A stretch of DNA of 64,000 nt from CAVSQX01 sp963730225 (GCA_963730225.1 CAVSQX010000002.1:682001-746000); one strand, 5' to 3'; positions 8,622-19,926 are shown, counted from the stretch's first letter. Notes: generated by a model not told the origin, from the sequence alone. Numbers and translations: made by a program.

Positions 8622-11318
8622 ATGCGTTTGAGAAGACGGGAAAAATTTGCGCGGCAATCACAAGCGGGGTGCCGGACGAAAGATCGTCTGGGGCAGGCGG
8701 TCTGGTTGGATTGCGAAGCCCTGGAGGGCCGGCGGTACCTTTCCGGTTACACGTTTATCACCCGCGGAACGTTTGGCCCAAGTACAGGCGACGCTCCCTT
8801 TGCTCCGTTGATCATGGATAGCCAAGGCAATCTCTACGGAACCACCGTTGAGGGCACAGGAAATGTTTTCGAGATCGCCAGCGGAACCGACACGATAGTT
8901 GTCAAGGCCACGTTCACGCCCACCGACGGTGAAACCCCCAGAGGCATGGTGATGGACAGCAACGGCGATCTGTTTGGAACCACCAGCACGGATGGCGCCA
9001 ACAACGTCGGCACGATCTTCGAGATCACCGCCGCCAGCCTGGCCAGCGCCTCACCGACCATCACGCCTTTGGCGTCTTTCAGTAACGCCGTTGGCGAGGA
9101 GCCTCTGGCCAATCCGATCATCGACAGTAACGGCAATCTCTACGGGACAACCAGCTTTGGCGGCGCGAGCGGTGACGGCACGGTCTGGGAAATGACCGCC
9201 GCCAATATCGCCAGCGCCGTCGACGGTGACGGGACGATCAACAGCATTGCCTCGCTTGATGGCGCTGATGGATACGATTCCGATTATGCGCCGCTTTTGA
9301 GAGACGCCAACGGCGATCTGTTTGGAACCGCTTCCAGCCAATCGACAGGCGGCGGCGGCACGGTCTTTGAAATCGCGGCGGGCAATATCAACCTTCAGGA
9401 AAACTCGGTGGTTACCACGTTGTATACATTCCCGCCCTCCCCCGTTGACAGCAGCAGCTTCCCAAATGGCTACGCTCCCGAAGGGGGCGTCATTGAAGAC
9501 AGCAATGGAAATCTTTTTGGAACCACCAGTGCGGGCGGCGGCGACAACGTCGGCGAGATCTACGAAATCGCCACGGAAAACAACAACACATTCAGCATCG
9601 TGGATTCGTTTGACAGGACCGACGGCGCTGGTCCCCAGGGCAACCTGTTGATGGATAGCGCGGGCGATCTGTTCGGAACCGCCGAAACCGGCGGCGCCGG
9701 CTTGACCACAGGGGTGGTTTACGAAGTGGCCAATTCGGGCACAGTGGCAAATCCATCGTTCGGTTCCATCAACGACCTGGTGACATTTAACGGCAGCAAT
9801 GGTGAAAGTCCGCAGGTCGGCATGATCATGGACTCCAACGGCAATCTGTACGGCACGACCGACGCCGGCGGTTCTGGGGGTAACAACGACGGCAACGTTT
9901 TCGAATTGTCGCCAACCTCAACCAGCTCGGCCACGCAATTGCAGTTCAGCCAGCAGCCTAACAGCACGACGGTCGGGAATCCGTTTAATCCAAGCGTCAG
10001 TGTCGATGTCGAAGATTCCAGCGGCAATATCGTCAGCACGGATGATTCAGCGGTGACTTTGAGCATCACCGGAAATCCCGCCGGGGTATCTCTGAACGGA
10101 ACGATCACTGTCGACGCGCAGGATGGAGTTGCCACTTTCCCAGGTGTGTCAGTGTCGGCGGCGGGAACTTACACGTTGTCGGCTGCGGATGGCGCGCTGG
10201 CGGGGGCAGTATCGCATCCGTTCACGATTTCGGCCGCGGCGGTTTACACCAGCGCGGTGCTTCCGCAAATCACCAAATCCACCGTGCCGGCAGATGTCGT
10301 GGGCGGAGTTTTGATCCACCGCAATGTGACGGTCAGCCTGACGAATCAGTCGACGGATCTGATTCACGGCCCGGTGGTCGTTGGCATTTACGCCGATCTG
10401 GATGGAACCATTGTCGATCCAGACGCGCCCATAGCGACGCTGACGCGCTCGCTGGGAATTCGCTCCGATCAACCGAAATCCGAGACGTTGTCGATCACAT
10501 CGTTCCCGTCGGATTTGGCGGGGCAGACGTACGACCTGATAGCGCAGGTGACTGATCCATCGGGAAATCTCAACATCAGCGCTGCCGGACCCAGCGTGGA
10601 CATTGAAGTCCCATTCATCGCCCTCCAAGAGTCGGTGCTCAGGCTCACGCTGCCACAGACCATGGTCAGCGGCGCGTCGATCCATGCGATGGAGCTGCTG
10701 AAGATCACCAATAGCGGCGACATTCCCGCCGCCGGGTTCATGCCGATCACTGTTTTCGCATCCAGCGACGGCTCGACCAACGATGGCAACTACAAAACCG
10801 TCGACCCGCACTTGTCGCTGAAGCCCGGCATGTCGACCGACGTGAGCGTGCCGCTGCGAACGGTTCCCGCGGGTCTGAGCGGCAACTATGTCACGCTCGC
10901 CCAGGTCACCGATCGCGATGGGAACATTACATCCGTGAATTCCAATCAAAGCCTGGCCATCGCGCCGCCGATCGTGACTCTGACGGCCGCCGTGATCGCG
11001 GCGCCGTCGAGTTCCGTAAAGATCGGCCACAGCGCCAGCCTGGCGGTTGCAATCACCAACAACGGCAACGTCGATTCGGCGTCGCCGCTGAACATTGTGC
11101 TTGGATTGTCAAGCGACGATGCTACTCAGACGGCGGTGCTCTTGAACAAGGACAGAATTCTGAAGATCAAGCCGGGCGAGAACCTGGTCCTTCATTTGCA
11201 ATTCGTGGCCAACTCATCGCTTCTGGCCGGACAATATTGGCCCACCGTTACCGTGACCGATGCGGATGGCAATACGAGCGGGCTGCAAATCAGCACGCTG
11301 ATTGTCACTTTGGGTTAG
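8622..11318 (+). CDS. LEPR-XLL secreted protein with GloVer tandem repeats and CARDB-like domains
   Basis: An 898-residue predicted extracellular protein. The N-terminus is basic and carries LEGRRYLS at residues 34-41, the planctomycete LEPR-XLL signature that stands in place of a classical signal peptide. Residues about 60-425 contain repeated units with the core DSNGNLYGTT or DSNGDLFGTT followed by GG...GTVFEI. This is the Gloeo/Verruco (GloVer) tandem repeat, expected to form a beta-propeller-like fold. An Ig-like domain follows (about 430-537), then three CARDB-like beta-sandwich units of about 120 residues to the C-terminus. There is no dockerin, no PEP-CTERM and no catalytic motif. GGAGGAA before the ATG supports the start. 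The role is unknown. Adhesion or cell-surface structure is a reasonable inference from the architecture. Confidence 0.85.
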   Translation: MRLRRREKFARQSQAGCRTKDRLGQAVWLDCEALEGRRYLSGYTFITRGTFGPSTGDAPFAPLIMDSQGNLYGTTVEGTGNVFEIASGTDTIVVKATFTPTDGETPRGMVMDSNGDLFGTTSTDGANNVGTIFEITAASLASASPTITPLASFSNAVGEEPLANPIIDSNGNLYGTTSFGGASGDGTVWEMTAANIASAVDGDGTINSIASLDGADGYDSDYAPLLRDANGDLFGTASSQSTGGGGTVFEIAAGNINLQENSVVTTLYTFPPSPVDSSSFPNGYAPEGGVIEDSNGNLFGTTSAGGGDNVGEIYEIATENNNTFSIVDSFDRTDGAGPQGNLLMDSAGDLFGTAETGGAGLTTGVVYEVANSGTVANPSFGSINDLVTFNGSNGESPQVGMIMDSNGNLYGTTDAGGSGGNNDGNVFELSPTSTSSATQLQFSQQPNSTTVGNPFNPSVSVDVEDSSGNIVSTDDSAVTLSITGNPAGVSLNGTITVDAQDGVATFPGVSVSAAGTYTLSAADGALAGAVSHPFTISAAAVYTSAVLPQITKSTVPADVVGGVLIHRNVTVSLTNQSTDLIHGPVVVGIYADLDGTIVDPDAPIATLTRSLGIRSDQPKSETLSITSFPSDLAGQTYDLIAQVTDPSGNLNISAAGPSVDIEVPFIALQESVLRLTLPQTMVSGASIHAMELLKITNSGDIPAAGFMPITVFASSDGSTNDGNYKTVDPHLSLKPGMSTDVSVPLRTVPAGLSGNYVTLAQVTDRDGNITSVNSNQSLAIAPPIVTLTAAVIAAPSSSVKIGHSASLAVAITNNGNVDSASPLNIVLGLSSDDATQTAVLLNKDRILKIKPGENLVLHLQFVANSSLLAGQYWPTVTVTDADGNTSGLQISTLIVTLG

Positions 11319-11370
11319 CGGCCCAAAAAAGTCCGCTGCGGTTTGCTCAATCTGGTATCAGAGGGGGAAA

Positions 11371-11398
11371 GGCACGGTGGCACGAAGGCACGTAGGCA
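11371..11398. repeat. Short imperfect tandem repeat of GGCACG units
   Basis: Four tandem copies of an 8-9-base unit beginning GGCAC or GGCA (consensus GGCACGAA) lie between the GloVer-repeat gene and the next gene. It is probably a simple-sequence expansion, and I see no gene or hairpin associated with it. Confidence 0.5.
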
Positions 11399-11482
11399 AG
11401 AGAGAACGCGGCGGGGGTGCTGGCCGGCAGTGAGGGTGGAAAGACTGAATTCATCGAACAGTCATGCTGAAGGGAGGAAGCG

Positions 11483-14400
11483 ATGAGGCGAGTGAAAAAG
11501 TCATTGAAGCTGCGCACCGCGGTGACGGGGCGCGTTCTTTCGGAAATGCTGGAAGGGCGGGTGCTGCTTTCCACGTTCGTGGTGAACACGACTTCCGATG
11601 CGTCCAATCCCGGCGCGGGTCTGCTGACGCTGCGACAGGCGGTCGCCGATGCGAATGCTCACAGTGGCTCGGACACGATTGACTTCAGTTCGAGTGTATT
11701 TGCAGCTGGAAGCTTGCACACGATTACACTGACGCAGGGCCAGATCACATTCAGCGACATCTCCGGGACAACGACGCTCAGCGGCCCGGGTGCGAGTGTA
11801 CTTGCCGTCAGCGGCGGGGGAGCGAGCCGGGTGTTCCAGATCGACTCGGGCGTCACCGTGGCGATATCAGGAATGGAAAATACCGGCGGCAAACAAACCG
11901 TCGCCGATTCCAGCGAGAACACGTACGGCGGCGCAATCTACAACGAGGGAACGCTTTCGATTGGTAATTCGACAATCACGTGAAATCAGGCGGTCGGCTC
12001 GGCGTATGTCATCTATTCACCGTATGAAAAAGCGCCGGGCAACGCATACGGCGGTGGAATCTACTCAACCGGTTCGCTGACGATCAGCGGATCGACGCTT
12101 TCATCGAACACGGTAACCGCAGCCGTGGGGGACAGCGATGATTTTCCCAGTCCTCGCCACGGGAATGCGTACGGCGGGGCGATCTATTGCACGGGTCCGC
12201 TGGTTCTTTCGCAGGACACATTGATGGGAAATTCAGCGAATGGGTTTCAAGCCGACGATGCATCAACGGATTTTGACGGCGGCTCGGCGGGCGGAGGCGG
12301 GGTGTATGCGACGGGATCAGTTACGATGACGCAGTGCACAATCAGCGGCAATACAGCGACGGCCGGCAGTGCTATTGGCACGTACAGCAGCGGCGCAGGG
12401 GGTGACGCACAAGGGGGCGGTATTTTTTCGGCCGCTGCGGTGACCATCTCCAACAGCCTGATTACGGCAAACGCGATCGAAGCTGGCAGCTCAGGTCTGG
12501 ACTCGGGGTCGGCTGGCGGAGCTGAAGGCGGAGGCGTTTACTCCGGTGGTAGCGTTACGATCAGTAACAGCAACGTCTCCTACAATGAAGCGAAGGCGGG
12601 CACGCTGTACAACGCAAATTCGTCGGCAGGTGGCGGCATTTATGCTGCCGGCGGTGCGGACCTCACGCTGGATACGGTTGCCGACAACACACTTATCGGC
12701 GGGCCGCCCCCTGAAGTTCCCAGTGCGTTCAGCGCCGCTGGCGGAGGCGTGTATGCGGGCGGGGCGGTTGCGGTGCAGGAATGCTCGATCTCGGGCAATG
12801 CGGTCAGTTCTTCGTATCCAGCCTTTGGTGAAGAAGGAGGGAACACCTTTGGCGGAGGCGTGTATACCGCAAAGGGCGGACAAATCATGTCTTCGACGGT
12901 TTCGGGGAACTCGGTCACTGCGGGCAATGGATACGGCGCGGGCGATTTTTCTGGTGACTATTCCGCGCGGGATGGGGGCAACTCCGCGGGAGGAGGAATT
13001 GATTCACCGGGTGTGATGGTGATTACCGACAGCACGCTGAGCGGAAATTCCGCAACGGGAGGCAATGGCGGGAACCAGTACAATGCGATGACTAACGGCG
13101 GCAATGCGGTCGGTGGCGCCGTCGTGTCGGCGACATTGGCTGATTGCACGGCGACGGGAAACTCAGTGACCGGGGGAACTGCTGGGTTGAATTATAACAT
13201 ATACCTACCGACCGGATCTGGGGGGACTGCGTCGGGAGGAGGCGTCGAATCAGCCACAGTGACCAACTCCATCGTGGTCGGCAATATAGCCTCGCAACAA
13301 TCTCTCGGTTTGCCACAGTTCAATGATTTTGGAGAACCGGCAGGTGCTTCCAGCGCTTACAACATTGTCGGATTCGGCAGCGGGCTTACGGATGCGGTTA
13401 ACGGAAACCAAATCGAATTTGTCATGTATGAGGTCATGCTTTTGCCGTTGGCGAACTATGGCGGCCCGACGGAAACCATGCCGCCCATGGTGGGTAGTCC
13501 GGCGATTGATGCGGGGAGTAATTCGCTGATACCCTCGGGCGTGACGACTGATCAGCGGGGGTTGCCTCGTATTGCCAATGGGACGGTGGACATCGGTGCG
13601 GTCGAAGCCCAGACGAACATTGCTGGGAGTTCCGACTCGACGTTCGGCAGCGGCGGGTTTTTAACGTTGCCTCCGCCGACCGGTCGGGCGCCTGAGAGTG
13701 TGGTGTTGGCCGTGCAGCCCAACGGTCGAATCGTCGTCGCGTTTCAATCGGGGGATGTTGTGCAGGTGAGCCGCCTGCTAGCCGACGGCTCGCCCGACCC
13801 GAGTTTCGATGACGGAGGAACCACCAGCCTCCCGGCCGGCGATACGGTCTCGCAGATTTTCATCGAGTCGGATGGAACCATTCTGCTTGCGGGCAATGTA
13901 GCAGCGCGCCTCAATGCCAATGGCAGTTTGGACACCGTTTTCGCTGATGGAAGCGGGATCGAGCCATTGCCCTCGGATTATCGAGGGATCGCGCTTCAAG
14001 CCAGCGCAGCCTTTGTTGTCTCCGACTTCGGCGGTCCAAGCTACAGTCCCGCGCAAGTGGTCCGCTACAACGCGGACGGATCCTTGGACACGACCTTCGG
14101 AACCGATGGCGCGTCCGTATTGCCACTGGCATACGCCGATGGATATTACTCGATAGTGGGTGGATTGGCCGTGGACTCATCGGGCCGGATTCTCGTTTCA
14201 GTCTCCGAGTATCAAACACCCGCCTTTGCCGGCGATTTGAGTTACGAGTACGGCGTCATGCGACTGCTTCCCAATGGAAAAGTCGACACTTCCTTCGGAA
14301 CCAACGGCTTGGCTTTGGATCCCAGCAGCGACCTTGAGGATTCTGCTATTGATTACGACGGAGCTTTTCCTGGCCCAATCGCCGTCGCTGCCAACGGGGA

Positions 14401-16080
14401 TATTTATCAGCTTGGCTACATTTTTGGCGGTGATAACGCGTATGCCTCTTGGCTTTACGCTTATGGAGCCAACGGGCAATCTCCCAGCCAAATGGGTGAT
14501 TCGATTGCCGAGACCGGGGAGAATGGGGATTTTTTAGCTGTACAACCGGATAGCAAGCCGGTGGTTCTTGCGTATCCGCCATCCGACCAGAATGGGCCGA
14601 TCTACGCGCAGGTTTTTCGTTTTCAGCCATACGATCTGTCGACGGGGCAAGTGCTGGCCGATACAACCTTCGGCTTAGACGGCACGGCAAACGTCTCTTT
14701 GCCCGACAACGGGGTCAACAGCGCTAATGTAACCAGCCTCGCACTAGCCCCCGATAGCCGAATCTTTATCGGGGGCGATGCTCTGGCGGGTTCGGTAACC
14801 GAGTACGGAAGCATCGCGTGTTTGTTGGCGGACCAGCAGCTGGGCAGCGTATCGGGCACGGTGTTCAACGACACCAACGGTGACGGAATCCAGGAAACCG
14901 GCGAAGCCGGCCTGGCCGGTCGAACGGTTTACGCGGATCTGAACAACAACGGCCAGCTCGATCCCGGCGAGCCATCGACTGTCACCAACGCCCAGGGCCA
15001 ATACACGCTGGCCGGCTTGCCGACCGGCGCGGTGATCATTCGCCAGGTTCTTCCCGCCGGCTGGCGCAGAGTTATCCCGCCCTGGGCGGCGGCGATCATG
15101 TCACCATCGGCTCGACGCCCATCACCGGCGAAAATTTCGGAGCCACCACCAGCATCTACATCTCTGGCAAGGTGTTCGACGACGCTAACAAAAATGGCAA
15201 GCAGGACAGCGGCGAAGTGGGCCTTTCCGGCTGGACCGTTTACATCGATCTGAACAACAGCGACAAGCTCACCACCAGCGATCCCACGACCACCACCAAT
15301 TCCAGCGGGCAATACACCTTCACCGGCCTATCCGCCGGAACCTACATCGTGCGCGTGATTCCGCCCGCCGGCTGGACGCAGACCTATCCAAGCGACAACT
15401 ACGGCCAGCACCTCACGCTGGGCAGCGGCGGGGTGATCACGGGGGTGGCGTTTGGATTTGCGCAATCGAGCGGATCGATCTCGGGCACGATCAACGTCGG
15501 CTCGGCGGGTTTGGCGGGTGTGACGGTTTATCTCGACAACAACAACGATGGCAAGCTCGACGATGGCGAAGTGAGTACCGTGACCAATTCCAGCGGCGCG
15601 TACAGCTTCAGCGGCGTGGTGGCGGGTGCGTATATCGTGCGGCAGATTCTGCCGGCGGGATATCAGCAGGTGACGCCGGTGGATAATTACGGGAACCACA
15701 TCATCGTCACGGCCGGGAAGGCGACGAGCGGTGTCAACTTCAGCGACAAGGCGATTGCGACCGGATCGATTGCCGGAGAAGTTTTCGATGACGCCAACGG
15801 GGATGGAAAACTGGACGACGGCGAGAGCGGTTTGTCGGGATGGACGGTTTACATCGATCTGAATAACAGCGGAGCGTTCGTCAGCGGCGATCCGGAAACG
15901 ACGACCAATTCAGCAGGGGATTTTTCGTTCGACGATCTGGCCGCGGGAACGTACATCGTGCGGGTGATTCGGCCCAGCGGATGGTCGCAAATCTATCTGA
16001 CGAATAATTACGGGCAGCACATCACCATCGGGACGGGGCAGGCGGTAAGCGGTGTGATGTTTGGCGAGGAGAAAGTTTAG
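11483..16080 (+). pseudogene. LEPR-XLL beta-helix / delta-60 / SdrD-type surface protein, interrupted by a stop and a frameshift
   Basis: One gene of about 1532 codons appears broken twice. It opens with an Arg/Lys-rich leader and LEGRVLLS, then FVVNTTSDAS and TLRQAVADANA, like CSLREA-type N-termini. A Gly-rich parallel beta-helix follows, with repeats such as GGGVYA and TISGNT (to about 13600). Next come delta-60 repeats (DGSPDPSFDDGG, NGSLDTVFADGS; about 13620-14830) and four SdrD B-like Ca-binding domains (VFDDANKNGKQDSGE and relatives; 14840-16080). A TGA at 11981-11983 interrupts a beta-helix repeat where Gly is expected, since the sibling repeats read T-I-S-G-N, so GGA to TGA would explain it. 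One base is missing near 15063-15067 in the first SdrD-like domain, after which the right frame resumes to 16080. There is no PEP-CTERM. It is either a decaying adhesin gene or the product of sequence errors. Confidence 0.8.
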
Positions 16081-16089
16081 ACGCGAAGA

Positions 16090-16130
16090 GGGAATCCGGG
16101 CCGACGGGGTGCCTTGGCCCGTCGTGAGGA
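16090..16130. repeat. Palindromic intergenic repeat, copy 1
   Basis: About 40 bases starting nine bases after the stop of the broken surface-protein gene. It contains the inverted repeat CGGGCC ... GGCCCG and is about 85% identical by eye to a stretch at 21124-21167. This suggests a dispersed REP-like element. Confidence 0.5.
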
Positions 16131-16141
16131 TTGGCTTTTGG

Positions 16142-16183
16142 AAAAAATGCGGCGGCCTGCTGGATGGTCCAACGGGCCGCCGC
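16142..16183 (-). terminator. Rho-independent terminator of the PstS-like gene
   Basis: On the minus strand GCGGCGGCC pairs with GGCCGCCGC around a 17-base loop, followed by ATTTTTT. It lies about 17 bases beyond the stop at 16200 and closes the pseudopilin/PstS-like transcription unit. Confidence 0.8.
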
Positions 16184-16199
16184 GAGCGGAGCTACCAGA

Positions 16200-19100
16200 T
16201 CAGTGACGCCGACGACGCTTGAGAAGTGCGGCGGCGGAGAGGGTTAGCATTGATAGACTGGCGGGTTCGGGGACGGCGGTGGGAGAGGAACCGCCGGCGA
16301 TCTGGGCGGTGTCGCTGGCAACCATTTCAGATGGGGCGGACGCGAGACTCAGTCCCTGCGTGTTGAAGGCGTTGTCGATGAGCGTGTAGTCGTCGCCGTT
16401 GACGATGCCGTCGTAATTGAAGTCGCCGTTGTGCCAGCCGACGAGGCTGTTGTTGAAACCGTTGTCGATGAGGGTGTAGTCGGAGCCGTTGACGACGCCG
16501 TCGAGATTGGCATCGCCGAAATAGGTGTATTTCACGAGCACGTCGGTGGAGGTGACGGGTTGGCCGTCGAAAGTGCTGAGGAAAGTTCCGCCCGCGCCGT
16601 TGGAGTTGAGTTCGACGCCCAGCGCGGTGTTGGAGGTGGCGGCGGCGGAGGAGGAGGTGAGGCCGACGGGCCCGTGCCATGATCCACCGGCGTAACCGGA
16701 CGCGATCTGGGAGGTGATGGTTGCCTCGCTGGCGTTGTGGACAACTAAATCGTTGGCGCCCAGATCCAGCGTGCCGGAACCGGCGGTGAAGGAGAGAGCG
16801 CCGACGGCCAGCAGCGTGCGATTGTCGGTCAGGCCGGCGCTGTCCAGCACAACCGATCCACCGCTGCCGATGGTGAGTGAGTTGAGGCGGTAGAGTTTGA
16901 ATCCGGAGTCTTCACCGCCGGTGCGGGCGGCGTAGGTGAGGGTGGCGTTGCTTACCGAGACGGGCAGGCTCTGGCTGGTATCCAGACCTGAAGGCGCGGT
17001 GGAAGCGGTGAAGGGATCGATCCCACCGGCGACGGGGCCGGAATTCGATTGGCTGACGTTGACGACACCGCTGTTGATTTGGAAATTCGCGCCGGGAGTG
17101 ACGGTGACGGTGCCACCGGTGCGGCCGAAATTGATGGCGCCGGGGCCGGATTTGGTCAGGGCGTAACCGTACCAGTTGGTAGCACCGACGCCGGTGAGAG
17201 CGGTGTTCATGATGGCCAGGTCGGCGGGGCCGATGGTGGTGCTGGCGTCGGTCTGGCTGACCATGACGAGGTTGGCTTGCTCGGTGACGCCGGTGACGGG
17301 AGTGGGTTGGTAGGCGTCCATCACGTCGGAGAGATTGGTGTAGTCCTGGCCGTTGAATTGATCGACCAGAACGGCGTCGTTGAAGTCGACAACGCCGTCG
17401 CGGTTCACGTCGCTCTTGTTGAAGGAGTTGACGCCGGTGGGATCGAAGGTGAATTGCGCCAGGCCGGTAATGGGATCGGTCGTGCCCAGATTGGTAGCGC
17501 CGGCGGGAACGGTAGAACCAGTGAGAACGGCGCGGGCTTCCTGCTTTTGGCTGGTCGTGGCGTTCTGCTGGAGATAATCGAGAGCGGTGTTTTTGTTCAG
17601 AACGGCGGAGTCAACCACCTGTCCGAAGTTTTCACCGGCGGGAACGGTGATGGCGCCGGTGGTGAACGTGGTGACGCCGCCGATGGTGGTTTCAGTGGGG
17701 CGTGCGGTGGGATCGGAGAGGGAAGCGCCGATGGCCAGATCGTAGAGATCAAAGCCGTCGAATTTTCCGTCGCCGTTGTAATCGCCCATGGCGATGAGAT
17801 CGCCCTTGGTTGCGCCGACGGTTCCGTCCTGGCCGGTCATGGCGTCGAGGGCGGGAATGCCGGTGACAACTTTGGCGCTGTTGGCCGACCCGCCGTCGGC
17901 GGTGAAGGCACTGTCGCCTGCTTGGGCTTCCAGCGCGGCCTGGGCTTTCTGGGCTTCGACGACAACGGCATCGTAATCGCGCACGCCGTTTTGGTTGAAG
18001 TCGCCGAAAAGGTAGTTGCTGGAGGTGAGGTTGATTTCGCCGTTGAATCCGGAGGGCCCGCCGGCATTGACGGTATTGCCGCCGTAGACGGACGAGGCCG
18101 CGCCCTGATCGACGGTCGATGGATCGGAGTTGGCCATCTTGCCGGTGGTGGAATTGCTCAGATTCGGATCGGGAGTAAGGCTCGGATCGTACTGCTGGCC
18201 GGGGGCAGCGCCATTGGCGACGGTATTGGGAACAATCGCGCCGCCGTTTTCGCTTTTGCGAACCTGCATGAGCTGCGGAAGGATGTAACCCTGGGCCATC
18301 AGACCGGCGGCGGGGCTGGCGGGCTGATTGGAGTTGTTGTAGGCGGCCACGGAATCCAGCGTGTTGTTGATGAGGGTTCTCACATCGCCGCTGGAATCAT
18401 CGCCCTGCACGTCGGGATTGGCGGTGCCGTAGTTGGAATCGGGAGCTTCGAGCGTGACGACTTGTTCGTTTTGGAAAATGGTGTACGCGCCGTCGATGAT
18501 GTTGGCGTAGCTGGGAGCGACGTAGTCGGGGGTTTGGCCGGCGTCGGTGTTGCTGAAGGAGAGAGCGCGAATGGGGTTGGCGCTGTTGTTGAACGTGCTG
18601 CCGTTGGCGTCGTTGATGGAAAGAGTTCCGACGGACATGCGGGCGGACTGCACGGTGGGGCGAAGCTCGTTGCCGCCGGCGGTTTTGTTGGAGAAGCGAA
18701 GTTGCGGGCCGATGGTGATCTGGCCCAGGCCGCCGCTGGCGGAGTTGCCGTTGCCATCGTCGTTAACGCCGACCGCCCAGGTGGGATCAACGCCGGTGTC
18801 CAGGGCGGCGACGTTTCGGGTGCCGGAGTTGGTGTCTCGGGTTGTCATGTCGAACGACGCGCCATTTTGCAGGCGGCCCTGTAACTGGAGCCACTGAGCA
18901 TCGGTGCGATTCACCTCGGTTAGCCCCGTGCCCGGATTGGCGACGAAAAGCGTGGCGGTGACGGCCACAAGTTGGCTGTCGAGATTCCCCAGGCCGGCGG
19001 TGTTCCACGCGCCGGGGCCAAAATCGGTTCCGGTGCGCGGGTCGATGGTGGTGGCGGGCATGTTGAGCACGCTGGTGTTTTGATAAACCTGGCGGCTGTC

Positions 19101-19913
19101 GGCGGTGCCCAACTGTGCGGTGGGAAGATTCGTGTTGCCGCTGCCGTAACCGGGATCGGAAACCGCGCTGAACCAGGGATCGGCGGCGTGCGGGCTGGTC
19201 CCGGTTGCGTTGGAGGCGAAGACTTGCACGGGCAGGGCGTCGGAGAAGGCAATTTGCACGGCGTTTTGGCCGCCGCTGAGATTGTTGCCGGCCAGATCAA
19301 ACGATGGTTGAGCGTCCCCGCCCTGAACGAAGCTTTGTCCACCGCTGTAAAAATCTCCCAGCGAGTAGCCGTTGCTGCTGCCTCCGCCGGCGACGGTCCA
19401 GTTGTTTTTTCCGCCGCCGAACTGGTTGTAGTTCACCCAAACCGCGTTGCCGGAGCTGGTCCCCAGCGATGGATTGCGGTCGATGTTCTGCGTGACATAT
19501 TGAACCGGGGCAATTTGGTCGTTGGCCATTTCCAGGATGCCTTCGACCGAACCGGATTCGTGAAACTCAAACTGCACAGCCGGCGCCTGGTCGGCAATCT
19601 GCCCTTGAATGACGCTGGAATTGTATACGGTTGGTGCAAGCTGATAGGCATAGGCCGAGCCGCCGTCGACTTCCCATTCAGAGGTTCCATCGGTGGGGTA
19701 GCTTGTGCCGTTGATGCTCAGGGAGGTGCCGGGCTGAATGTCGGTGAACGTGTTCGTGTTCTTCACCAGCCAGTTTTTCAGCGCGGTGGAACCACCGGTG
19801 GAAATGGTGACTTCCGAGCCGGTGGCGCCGGCGCGGGCAGGTTGGAAAACCTGGGGAACGACCGCCAACACGGCGGCACACAGAATTCGTCGGCGTAAAA
19901 TGATGGCGCGCAT
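16200..19913 (-). CDS. PstS-like substrate-binding protein with dockerin repeats and PEP-CTERM tail
   Basis: A 1237-residue secreted protein. It has a classical signal peptide (MRAIILRRRILCAAVLAVV...ARA, cleavage near residue 28). The first ~400 residues resemble phosphate-binding PstS/DING-type domains: ISTGGSTALKNWL, FEFHESGSVEGI, AFSDALPV and TRDTNSGTRNVA, recalling the phosphate-contact motifs GS-T, GSG, SDA and R..SGT. The middle holds dispersed EF-hand-like loops (GDFNQNGVRDYDAV, GDYNGDGKFDGFD, DVNRDGVVDFND). The C-terminal ~200 residues are the cassette shared with three other proteins here, with paired dockerin-like loops, then VPEPASLSMLTLS and RRRRH, a PEP-CTERM sorting signal. AAGGAGGAG precedes the ATG. 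It starts 13 bases after the pseudopilin stop, so co-transcription is likely. Phosphate binding is inferred from motifs only. Confidence 0.75.
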   Translation of the reverse strand: MRAIILRRRILCAAVLAVVPQVFQPARAGATGSEVTISTGGSTALKNWLVKNTNTFTDIQPGTSLSINGTSYPTDGTSEWEVDGGSAYAYQLAPTVYNSSVIQGQIADQAPAVQFEFHESGSVEGILEMANDQIAPVQYVTQNIDRNPSLGTSSGNAVWVNYNQFGGGKNNWTVAGGGSSNGYSLGDFYSGGQSFVQGGDAQPSFDLAGNNLSGGQNAVQIAFSDALPVQVFASNATGTSPHAADPWFSAVSDPGYGSGNTNLPTAQLGTADSRQVYQNTSVLNMPATTIDPRTGTDFGPGAWNTAGLGNLDSQLVAVTATLFVANPGTGLTEVNRTDAQWLQLQGRLQNGASFDMTTRDTNSGTRNVAALDTGVDPTWAVGVNDDGNGNSASGGLGQITIGPQLRFSNKTAGGNELRPTVQSARMSVGTLSINDANGSTFNNSANPIRALSFSNTDAGQTPDYVAPSYANIIDGAYTIFQNEQVVTLEAPDSNYGTANPDVQGDDSSGDVRTLINNTLDSVAAYNNSNQPASPAAGLMAQGYILPQLMQVRKSENGGAIVPNTVANGAAPGQQYDPSLTPDPNLSNSTTGKMANSDPSTVDQGAASSVYGGNTVNAGGPSGFNGEINLTSSNYLFGDFNQNGVRDYDAVVVEAQKAQAALEAQAGDSAFTADGGSANSAKVVTGIPALDAMTGQDGTVGATKGDLIAMGDYNGDGKFDGFDLYDLAIGASLSDPTARPTETTIGGVTTFTTGAITVPAGENFGQVVDSAVLNKNTALDYLQQNATTSQKQEARAVLTGSTVPAGATNLGTTDPITGLAQFTFDPTGVNSFNKSDVNRDGVVDFNDAVLVDQFNGQDYTNLSDVMDAYQPTPVTGVTEQANLVMVSQTDASTTIGPADLAIMNTALTGVGATNWYGYALTKSGPGAINFGRTGGTVTVTPGANFQINSGVVNVSQSNSGPVAGGIDPFTASTAPSGLDTSQSLPVSVSNATLTYAARTGGEDSGFKLYRLNSLTIGSGGSVVLDSAGLTDNRTLLAVGALSFTAGSGTLDLGANDLVVHNASEATITSQIASGYAGGSWHGPVGLTSSSAAATSNTALGVELNSNGAGGTFLSTFDGQPVTSTDVLVKYTYFGDANLDGVVNGSDYTLIDNGFNNSLVGWHNGDFNYDGIVNGDDYTLIDNAFNTQGLSLASAPSEMVASDTAQIAGGSSPTAVPEPASLSMLTLSAAALLKRRRRH
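16357..16545 (-). repeat. Dockerin-like repeat cassette, copy 1
   Basis: This stretch encodes two tandem calcium-loop units, GDANLDGVVNGSDYTLID and GDFNYDGIVNGDDYTLID, within the PstS-like protein. The DNA is nearly identical to cassettes at 21983, 25410 and 55930. Confidence 0.9.
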
Positions 19914-19926
19914 GATTTCTCCTCCT

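Noticed and set aside
8279..8623. A 114-codon minus strand frame between the RND and GloVer-repeat genes
   Set aside because: It has no ribosome binding site, no signal or domain, and it overlaps the ribosome binding site and start of a supported gene.
17049..18884. A 611-codon + strand frame opposite the PstS-like gene
   Set aside because: It is made of Gly/Val/Asp-rich low-complexity sequence with no signal or motif. The minus strand holds a signal peptide, dockerin loops and PEP-CTERM.
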